This document shows positions 1-6,391 of a DNA stretch of 11,086 nucleotides, one piece after another. The number at the start of each line of letters is the position of its first letter. The first letter of the stretch is position 1. The stretch is from Goniomonas avonlea (lineage: Eukaryota; Cryptophyceae; Goniomonadida; Goniomonadaceae). Made by a program: the position numbers and the translations under genes. The stretch lies in assembly GCA_003573635.1 (NCBI GenBank), contig QUTJ01031360.1, positions 1 through 11,086 of the forward strand. The letters are read 5' to 3'. The notes under the pieces were generated by a model. That model saw only the letters and a list, made by a program, of their open reading frames with translations, had not been told where the DNA came from and searched no databases.

Positions 1-80
<80 letters not shown>
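1..80. repeat. (GA)n microsatellite
   Basis: Uninterrupted GA dinucleotides run from the window edge to about 76. Read on the minus strand this is a (TC)n pyrimidine tract lying 33 nt past the donor at 113-112, so it probably sits inside the next intron of the kinase gene. Confidence 0.95.
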
Positions 81-81
<1 letters not shown>

Positions 82-113
82 CAACCTCTTGTCCATAGGC
101 TCGGACTGCACAC

Positions 114-3100
114 CTGTCCGCGAATCGTAATCTGCCGAGTCCACGTTGATGATGTCGGTATCCAATAACCGGAGCAGCGTCTCGACATCACCCTTGGACG
201 CTGCTGCGATCATCTGGAAACTTCGTGAGCACTGAGCTCAGGGGGTGTCTGTTCTGAGTCTGCCAGCATTCTGAATCTGTGTCTTCTGTGTCTGTGCCTG
301 TTTCCTACTGTTCTGTGCTCTCATCTCCCCATCTCCATCTCCATCTCCATCGCCATCCCATTCCATCTCCATCGCCATCCCATTCCCATCCCCACCAACG
401 TCACACCTCACGCTGGAAGTGCTCTTTGCTCTTCGAACCCGAGGCAACACCAAGTCCCTCGGGGCCGCACAGAGTCACAACCTCAGAGTGCCCGCTGCGA
501 ATGGCCTCGTCCAGAGCTGTGTTGCCCCAACGATCTGCGGCGAGGCATGTGAGCCCGAGGCACTCTATGTGAGCCACAATGAGGGAGGGAAGCCACAAGG
601 AGGGAGGGAAGACACTAGAGCTGTGATTGCCCCAACGAGCCGCGGTGGCAAGGAGGGAGGAAGGGCACTCCATGTGAGCCACACGGAGGTAGGGAGGCCA
701 CGAGGAATGTTGTTCTAGTGCGTACCAGTTAGTGTCGCGTCCGCGCCATGACATAAAAGCAAGTTGATTGCAGCGAGGTGGCCCTGACTTGCCGATATAT
801 GAAGAGCAGTCCGCCTGTATCAACGCTGTTAGGATCTGGAGAGGATGGGACAGGAGTGGGTGACGATGGGGTGAAGACGATTTTGATAGGGCAGGGGGGG
901 GGGAGATGAGAGATAGTGCAGGGTGGGAGATAGTGCAGGGCGGGAGATAGTGCAAGATAGTGCAGGGTGAGAGATAGTCAAGGGTGAGATAGTGCAGGGT
1001 GGGAGGCGATAGCATAGGTGGGAACGATCATGCAGGAGGGGGACGATGCAGGGGCAAGGGTGCGGTACGAGGCGGCACCCTGTCCCTCGTACGGCACCCT
1101 GTCCGAGTGGTCCTTGTATGCCGTACGAGGCGCGGCACCCTGTCCCTCGTATGGCACCCTGTCTGAGTGGTCCTTGTATGCCGGACGAGGCGCGGCACCC
1201 TGTCCCTCGTACGGCACCCTCTGTCTGAGTGGTCCTTGTATGCCGTACGAGGCGCGGCACCCTGTCTGGTCCTTTATGCGAGCGCGTGCTCTATCGAGGG
1301 CCAAAGCTGCGCGAGCAAACGGGAGGAGGGGCACAGACCGGCAGAGAGCCAAAAGGGACAGAAGAGAGGTAGGAGGGAAGGAGAGGGGGGACCTGTCATA
1401 GTCCTGCCGGTTGACGTTGACAAGGCCAGTGGTGATAACTCGGTACAAGGTCCGGACGTCACCCTGCCTCGCCGCAGCAAAGAACAGCGTTTTGCAAGGG
1501 TCCTCATTTCGTTGCGGCATGAGCTCAGAGTCCAGAACCTGAGAGATTCGATTACCGAGATTCGATTGCCATCTATTTGAAAAACATATTGTTGTCTTGC
1601 CCCGCCAGAGGTCAACACAGGGGGGTGGATCACCCGCGACAAGGAATTGGTAAGTTCCCAGTGGGAGGCAAGAGTCGACACAGCCTGACCGCGGCACGGA
1701 GTATTACATTCCCAGTACAGCAAGCCCGGCACTGCGATGGGTGTCTCGGATCTTTCGTGAACCATCAGGATGCATGTCGAGAGTCAACGGCCAAGCTCAG
1801 AGTGGCAGAACTTTTCGCACACACTAGAAGGCTGGTAACTCGGAGAGAGTTGCACTGACCTGTGTGGCAGTCGGTCTGGCGGCTGGGTTCTGCTGCGTCA
1901 AGGCCATGATAAGTTGGCAGGCACCTGCCACAGCGAGGCTTAGCAAAGGCGAGCGTGCACCGAGACACAAGCGATTGACTACCGACACTCTGGAGGCTGA
2001 AAGTGGTGGTGTGGACGAGTGTGTGGACGAGGGTGAGGACAGATACAGCGAGACCGCGAGACGGGGACAGGGGACAAGAGACAGAGAGCCTGAGGCAGTG
2101 AGGCAGAGACAGCCGTCTCCCTAAAATTCCATGAGGGGGATCTCGTCCACGGCCCCCGTCTCAGTCTCACAGTCTCGCTGCCTCTCTGATGCCGCACCTT
2201 TGTTCGCCTCCGTCTCAAACCCCGGTGGGAACTGCCCCCGCCTTAGCTGCCCAATCGCGCCAACGCGCTCCATCCCTGTACAGAAGGACGGGTGCAGCAT
2301 CTCGAAAAACACAATGCCCAGGGAGAAGAGGTCGGTGCTGCACGAGTACGTGCCGCCGAGAAGCTGCTCGGGCGAGGCGTAGAGGAGGGTGCCCACGCCG
2401 GTGGAGAGCATCCGGGAGTCTTCTGAGGAGGCGTGTCGCTGCCGCGCTGCTGAGCGAGCGGCCTTGTCTCGCTGCTTGTGCACCAGCGCCTCTGTGCGAA
2501 CAAGTCAGGACTGTGGGCTGACGTGCTTCCGTCGCCCCCTCTCCTACGCACACGCACAGTCTTCTCCCTCTCTTCTCAGCCTCTCATCTGTACCCTGCGC
2601 GCTCCAACGCACGCCTCNCCCCCTCCCCTCTGCCTCCCACTCTCGCTCTCCTTCACCCGCTGTCGCTGTCTGTCGCTCGCACATCACATTCGCAGCCGCA
2701 GCCGCAGTCGCAGTCGCAGTCAGTCATGGACGCTGCTGCAAGCACAAATACACAAGATTGCAAGCACAAACATCCAAGAGTGCGGCCGACTTCTCAAGCT
2801 GTGGCACAGGCTGCGAGCGACAGACAAACGAGGCGCGAAGAGACAGACAGAGAGAGAGCACTGGCTGCGAGGCGACACAGCAGATCACAGATTGATAACG
2901 ATTCCACATCAAACGAGCCAATCACAGACAGACGACGACCACCCAGAGCCCAGACCATGCCTCCAAACCCGACATCACGATACCATCACGATACCATCTC
3001 ACTCGTCTACACGCACCGACACGCTCGTCCTCAATAGGGTTGTCCAGGGCGAGAGGCTGCAGCCGCGCAAGGCCCAGGTCGCCAATCTTAATAGTGTCCG

Positions 3101-6072
3101 ATTCATCTACAAAAATATTCGAAGGCTTCAGGTCGCGATGGATGAACCCCTGTGAGTGAATGTACGCAAGGCCCATCGCTATCTGAGATAGATAGTTCCA
3201 TACGCGATCCGCGTCCTTATACAAGGGCTCGTCATCGATCACGCCTCTCAGCGTGCGCTCACACAGTTCCATCTGGATATAGAGCATAGTCCGTCGCGGC
3301 GACAGCGGCTGCGAGTCTGTGTGGAACGAGTCGCGAGTGTCGCCCCCGGCAGACAAGTGCGACGCCGTTGCGGCGCGCGTCGACTGGTTCTCAGACACGC
3401 TGAGCCCCGACGGCCGAGCGAAAAAGCCCCGCTGGACGTCACCGCTGCTGTCGCTTGAGCTGCCAGGGATGGACTGCGGGCCAGGGGACCAACTACTCCA
3501 GCTCCCTGCGCGGGGGCGTGAGCACCCTGAACTGGTTGTGAATCGGCTGAATAACACTCCTAACCACCAACGCCGGTGCGACACTGTGGACAGTGCCAAC
3601 AGTGTAACAGCGGGACACTGTGGACAGTGCAACAGCGGGCTGTGGACAGTGCAACAGTGGGCAGTGCAACAGCGGTCACTGTGGACAGTGCAACAGTCCA
3701 TGCAACAGCGGCTCCGCGGCACCTGTTGCCTCGTCAGGCGGCGCCCCCCCGAGGGCGAGCAGCGCAGACCGAGCGCCCCCGGCTGCGGCGCCCACCCGCA
3801 GGGGGTTGGCGACCTGGGAGTGCGTCGAGGACTCCGACTGCTGCTGCGAGTCCTGCGGCTGCTTGCTCGGCCGCGGCGTGGAGTTGGTCGTGAAGTTGTC
3901 GCTGTCGCTGTCCTGGTCGAAGTCGCTGTGCAGTTTCGGGCCAGTTTCCAGCCAGGCGTTGAAGTACCTGGGACAGAGTCAAGCTGTATTCGGCAGAATA
4001 CGTTAATGCTTGGACGCGTCGCCAATCCTCACTGCTGCGGCATTGCAGCGCACTCTGGGGCTTGTCTCGAACCTGAGCTCGCATTCGAGCGGTTGCGCTC
4101 AGATATCATATTCGATTCGACTGGAGCAGAATTCGTCTCTGTTTGGCCTGCTAGTCACGTTCAGACATGATGATTATTGGATTAAAGCGGTAACTCATAG
4201 GGGGGGGGTAATACGATTACTGCTCGATCACAAATCTGAACATCCGAACGTAATGCTTGGATGCCCAACCAGGGCAGTGACGGCTCGTTTCTGCTGCAAC
4301 CTGGTCTGTGGCGCACCGTACGACATGAGTATGGTGCAACCCGGACAGCGTCTGCACCTCTCGCAGCAGCTTGTGGTTGTCGGAGAGCTGCGAGTCCTTG
4401 AACCGAACCTGGAGTGGCTTTGTCAGGCCTAAGCCGCCAGGACTGCGTGCTGTTGATGAGGCGGGAATTGGACTGGCTGTCAGGCCCAAGTGCCTAGAGA
4501 CGAGGTCGAGAAAAGACGCATGCTGTGATGCCCCAACGGTGCGATCGAAAGCCTTCCGGGAGATGCAGCATGTGCGAGCGTGGGAGGGGATATGGAAACC
4601 AGGGACAAAGCAAAGCAGACTCACCTTTTTGATAGCGTACACTCGACTGTCCAAGATCTTTCGGACCTGGCAAAAAAGGATATGAGACACACAGAACCCG
4701 AGCAAAAGCCTCTCCCTCCCATCAAAAGCCTCCCCTCCATCCCCTCCCCTTCCCCGCCGTCGCTTCTCTTCTGTCCAGGAGATGCAGCTGATTGACTCGG
4801 AGTCGCAGACCTGGAACAAGGAGCAGGTGCATGTTGACTATCATGTTTCGACGCATAGACCCACCTTGACGACAGAACCGAAAGCTCCAATACCAAGGGA
4901 TCCAACCTCCACGAAGTCGGCGACATATCTGACACGCGAGGTGAGAGATTCAAATTGGGTCATCTGGACTGTGGATGCGCACACCTTGAAGTATCGGTAC
5001 CGGCGGGTAACGGGGTGCCGTTATTGTTTCGCCCCGCGCAGCCACCACACGAACACCCACATGGGCGCACAGAAAATCGATGCTGCCGCGAATTCACCGC
5101 ATTCGGCAAAACGGCACGCCCTGTCAAATCTCCAGGCAAAGGTGATTCAACTGGCTCAGTCAACGAGTGACCGAAAAGACTTGAGACCTGCGCCAAAAGG
5201 TGTTTTGCTGTTTCACGCTGGGCATCATCAATGATGAAACACCGCTCCAAAAAGTGCTCGGCGACTTCAGAGGTCGGGGCCGAAGGTGCAGGAATGGGGA
5301 TGGCATCTGCCTCACCGCGGCCAAGGCGCTCAATAACATCAGCTTCGTCCTCAAGATCACTATGGGGAGAATCGTGGTAAAGCATTTCGAAAACGACACA
5401 GCCAAGCGACCTGCAAAAATTTGTCAGTCGGTCCCCGACGACGCAACAGCGCACCAAATATCAGCTGGACACCCGTGATGCTTCAAAGCAAAGACTTCTG
5501 GGGCCTTGTACCGCGGATTTCCAGGTCGATGATCCGGCTTTGTCTCGGAGGGAAGCTGGCGGCTGCAGCTAAAGTTGGAGAGTTTGCACGTCCCCACCGC
5601 ACTAATTCGCACGTTGAGCGGCTCAATATTTCTGCAGGTGGTGAGCCTTCTCTCCACCATCCTGAAATGATTCTCACCCATGCATAATACGGTATCCGTG
5701 GAGGAACTCGAGAGCCTGAAGGAGCTGTCGTGTGTAATTCTGGACAGTCGACTCGGGGAGTCGAAAGCGCATAGCAGCCCGAAGGGTCATCGGGATGAAC
5801 TCCAACAGCAACCGGGCACACGTTGCATCTTCTTCAAAGCCGAAGAAACGACAGATATTCGGATGCTTGAGCGACCGCAGACTGGTCAGCTCTCGGTGGA
5901 AGGCGTGCAGCGCAATGCTCCCGCGAGGAAACTGCTTGACAGCCAGGAACTGCCCTGTCGCAGTGATACCAAGATAGTATGTTGCCAAAGAGCCATGCCC
6001 GAGGATGTCTCCGGTTTGGTAACCGGAGACCATGTTGGCGTCGTCGTCATGGTCGCCCTCTTTGGGCTCCAT
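114..6072 (-). CDS. GCN2-type eIF2-alpha kinase with pseudokinase and C-terminal ankyrin repeats (multi-exon, 3' end beyond window)
   Basis: I read one minus-strand gene with 14 exons: 6072-5678, 5631-5455, 5410-about 5071, 4963-4865, 4666-4625, 4408-4317, 3967-3723, 3505-3017, 2491-2198, 1924-1860, 1538-1393, 814-726, 534-479 and 213-114. All introns are GT-AG and every junction keeps phase, giving about 876 residues so far. Domain order is pseudokinase, eIF2-alpha-type kinase, ankyrin. Family members phosphorylate translation factor eIF2-alpha in the cytosol (or at the ER for PERK) to damp translation under stress; that role is inferred from motifs. The start is the first ATG after an in-frame stop at 6124-6126. 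The least certain junction joins the two kinase domains: donors at 5187, 5097 and 5070 all fit phase 0 with the acceptor before 4963. Two separate genes remain possible there, but no stop codon forces that reading. The 3' end is missing: a donor at 113 leads into a CT-rich intron. Confidence 0.82.
214..478 (-). other. Intron 13 of kinase gene with CCATCT/CCATCC repeats
   Basis: The donor GTGACT follows the codons for GHSEV and the acceptor is TTTCCAG at 221-214. Positions 328-396 hold hexamer-like CCATCT and CCATCC repeats (plus strand). No coding sequence is supported inside. Confidence 0.6.
513..720. repeat. Degenerate 104-bp tandem duplication in intron 12, overlapping exon 13
   Basis: Two diverged copies start at about 513 and 617. 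Each begins AGAGCTGTG and continues TTGCCCCAACGA, then a purine-rich part with GTGAGCCACA. The left copy contains the true exon-13 acceptor (GCAG on the minus strand, 535-538) and the codons for RWGN. The right copy has GCGG at the acceptor and so cannot splice there, though it still reads RWGN on the minus strand. Confidence 0.75.
905..1005. repeat. Short tandem repeats of GAGATAGTGCAGGG type
   Basis: Six or so imperfect units, 13 to 21 nt each, lie inside the intron between the first two ankyrin exons. On the minus strand they read as pyrimidine-rich CCCTGCACTATCTC, about 90 nt upstream of the acceptor. Confidence 0.85.
1065..1272. repeat. 58-62 bp minisatellite with internal inverted repeat, about 3.5 copies
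   Basis: Units start at 1065, 1123, 1183 and 1245 (the last is cut short). Each full unit has GTACGAGG near its start (GGACGAGG in the third) and CCTCGTAC or CCTCGTAT about 14 nt later, giving an 8-bp hairpin stem. The unit also repeats GGCACCCTGTC twice. It lies within intron 11. Confidence 0.92.
1539..1859 (-). other. Intron 10 of kinase gene (321 nt)
   Basis: Donor GTCAGT at 1859 follows RPTATQ, and acceptor TCTCTCAG precedes VLDSELMP. Both sides are phase 0. Reading through the donor instead gives a short tail ending at TAG 1824-1826, an alternative kinase end without ankyrin repeats. I see nothing else in it. Confidence 0.75.
1925..2197 (-). other. Intron 9 of kinase gene (273 nt)
   Basis: It is placed by the motif [17 protein letters not shown], which needs donor GTGCGG at 2197 and acceptor GGCAG before 1924, phase 1 on both sides. 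No repeats of note. Confidence 0.8.
2492..3016 (-). other. Intron 8 of kinase gene (525 nt), includes one N
   Basis: It separates DLGLA... (exon ending 3017, donor GTGCGT) from the exon with [13 protein letters not shown] (acceptor CACAG before 2491). It contains a short CGCAGY repeat (about 2690-2722), long C/T-rich tracts and one undetermined base at 2618, which may mark a difficult assembly spot. No gene is supported inside. Confidence 0.8.
3506..3722 (-). other. Intron 7 of kinase gene, with minisatellite
   Basis: It falls inside the kinase insert. Most of its length is the repeat array at 3580-3713. The boundaries (donor GTGCCG, acceptor GCGCAG) keep phase 1 but are not anchored by a motif. 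Confidence 0.6.
3580..3713. repeat. Tandem repeat of GTGGACAGTGCAACAGC type with palindromic core
   Basis: About six imperfect units of 15 to 30 nt share GACAGTGCAACAG. Three contain the near-perfect palindrome CACTGTGGACAGTG (6-bp arms, 2-nt centre). The array is intronic and ends next to the donor at 3722. Confidence 0.88.
3968..4316 (-). other. Intron 6 of kinase gene (349 nt)
   Basis: It is anchored by the conserved string [10 protein letters not shown]: donor GTGCGC at 4316 after two bases of the Arg codon, acceptor TCCCAG before 3967. The interior is less GC-rich, with a run of nine G at about 4201. No other feature seen. Confidence 0.85.
4409..4624 (-). other. Intron 5 of kinase gene (216 nt)
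   Basis: It lies between YAIKK and [18 protein letters not shown]. Donor GTGAGT is a strong consensus and acceptor CTCCAG is phase 0. Nothing else recognised. Confidence 0.85.
4667..4864 (-). other. Intron 4 of kinase gene (198 nt)
   Basis: It joins GAFGSVVK to [14 protein letters not shown], as in the continuous N-lobe of GCN2-type kinases. Donor GTGGGT, acceptor TTGCCAG, phase 0. C/T-rich on the minus strand toward neither end in particular. Confidence 0.85.
5411..5454 (-). other. Very short intron (44 nt)
   Basis: Donor GTGCGC and acceptor TTTTTGCAG. Removing it restores [13 protein letters not shown], the invariant subdomain IX motif, which strongly supports the call. Confidence 0.92.
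5632..5677 (-). other. Very short intron (46 nt)
   Basis: Donor GTGAGA and acceptor CCTGCAG, phase 2. Removing it gives a correctly spaced catalytic-loop string (IMHGNIEPLNV). Confidence 0.9.
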
Positions 6073-6391
6073 GAGAAGGCTGTCTCTTCCCAAGGCGAAG
6101 AGGCTCGTTGACAGATCGCGTTCTCAACTAACTGGGATAATCCTCAAGATGTACCATGTTGGCAGCACAGACAGGCGCGGCCAAAACTTGCTGTTTTATT
6201 CTCTAACTATTGAAACAGCAATCACCGATATAGTTACTACATTTATTATTGGGTGACTGGGATATGTCTGACGCATTGGACTGACAAGGTCACCAAAAAC
6301 GGCCCTGTAAAACGGACCAAAACCGCCCAAAACCATATTTTGTTATCGCTCACAGTTTGTAGAAGGGGCAACGGCCATTGTCGCGGTCACG
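6073..6391. promoter_or_regulatory. Divergent intergenic region, probable shared promoter
   Basis: It lies between the kinase start (minus, 6072) and the unknown gene start (plus, 6392). Positions about 6190-6250 are clearly more AT-rich than the surroundings. Three related AAAACGGCC / AAAACGGACC / AAAACCGCCC strings occur at about 6295-6330, close to the plus-strand start, and could be binding sites. No TATA box can be called with confidence. Confidence 0.5.

Larger units (their letters stand above)
815..1392 (-). other. Intron 11 of kinase gene (578 nt)
   Basis: This intron divides the DYD-R-R-TALH ankyrin motif: exon 11 ends with the first two bases of an Arg codon and exon 12 supplies the third. 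It contains two repeat arrays: about 905-1005 (GAGATAGTGCAGGGTGG-like units) and 1065-1272. Nothing else is recognisable. Confidence 0.75.
114..1538 (-). other. C-terminal ankyrin repeat region (exons 11-14)
   Basis: After the kinase domain the protein continues into ankyrin repeats: [13 protein letters not shown], then [17 protein letters not shown] (joined across intron 815-1392), [17 protein letters not shown], then [19 protein letters not shown] (joined across intron 535-725). A second module begins in exon 213-114 with [14 protein letters not shown] and [12 protein letters not shown]. The DYDxRTALH and DRWGNTxLDEA signatures match the ankyrin type seen in glutaminase C-termini and in plant and algal ankyrin kinases. 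Ankyrin repeats usually bind proteins, so this region may sense or recruit a partner. In GCN2 the corresponding place is taken by a HisRS-like domain that senses uncharged tRNA. The repeats continue beyond the left edge. Confidence 0.87.
3288..3945 (-). other. Kinase insert between N- and C-lobe strands, about 147 residues
   Basis: eIF2-alpha kinases carry a variable insert between strands beta-4 and beta-5. Here it lies between YFNAWLE and LYIQMEL and is split by intron 3506-3722. The first part is Asp/Ser then Gln/Ser rich (for example [11 protein letters not shown] and DSQQQSESS). The second is Ser/Gly/Pro rich with many potential phosphosites. It looks disordered. The splice choice (donor 3722, acceptor before 3505, phase 1) is the best fit I found, but no conserved motif anchors it. 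Confidence 0.65.
1515..4963 (-). other. Catalytic eIF2-alpha-type protein kinase domain (exons 4-11)
   Basis: Spliced motifs in order are: Gly loop [10 protein letters not shown] (4865-4900), ATP lysine in SRVYAIKK (exon 4666-4625), helix-C glutamate in [17 protein letters not shown], then YFNAWLE typical of GCN2, HRI and PERK kinases. Next come [22 protein letters not shown] (HRD at 3132-3140), [21 protein letters not shown] (SPE in place of APE, usual in this family), [14 protein letters not shown] and [18 protein letters not shown]. That last motif is the eIF2-alpha kinase hallmark for substrate docking. Subdomain XI ([18 protein letters not shown]) is built from exons 1924-1860 and 1538-1393. 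All catalytic residues are present, so this domain should be active. The DFG motif is DLG, a tolerated change that keeps the Mg-binding Asp. Assignment to the family is strong; GCN2 is favoured over PERK or HRI because of the preceding pseudokinase and the lack of a signal peptide or membrane segment. Confidence 0.92.
5071..6072 (-). other. Pseudokinase domain (exons 1-3 of the kinase gene)
   Basis: The protein kinase fold is clear. It has a degenerate Gly loop ([13 protein letters not shown]), the ATP-site lysine in LAVKQF, the helix-C glutamate in FHRELTSL followed by [12 protein letters not shown], an APE motif (RYKAPEVF) and subdomain IX ([13 protein letters not shown]) formed across the 44-nt intron 5411-5454. 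The catalytic loop, joined across the 46-nt intron 5632-5677, reads HGNIEPLN where active kinases have HRDxKPxN, so the catalytic Asp is Asn and the Lys is Glu. The DFG position reads NFS. Loss of both aspartates predicts no phosphotransfer. A pseudokinase placed directly before a catalytic kinase domain is the GCN2 arrangement. No RWD-like sequence precedes it: only about 17 residues, rich in Asp and Glu, come before the fold. The exon-3 tail (TAKHLLAQ onward) would be the linker. Confidence 0.85.

Noticed and set aside
401-1015. Long minus-strand open frame, 204 codons
   Set aside because: It runs through intron repeats. Only its last part (534-479) is exon; the rest is low-complexity read-through of the duplicated intron.
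978-1697. Minus-strand open frame of 239 codons
   Set aside because: Only 1393-1538 is supported as exon. The remainder translates the ~60-bp minisatellite and flanking intron.
2922-4025. Minus-strand open frame of 367 codons taken as a single exon
   Set aside because: The kinase exon 3017-3505 lies in it, but upstream the correct frame for YFNAWLE is different, and it would translate the repeat array at 3580-3713.
3319-4170. Plus-strand open frame of 283 codons
   Set aside because: It is the antisense shadow of kinase exons 3017-3505 and 3723-3967, which carry clear motifs on the minus strand.
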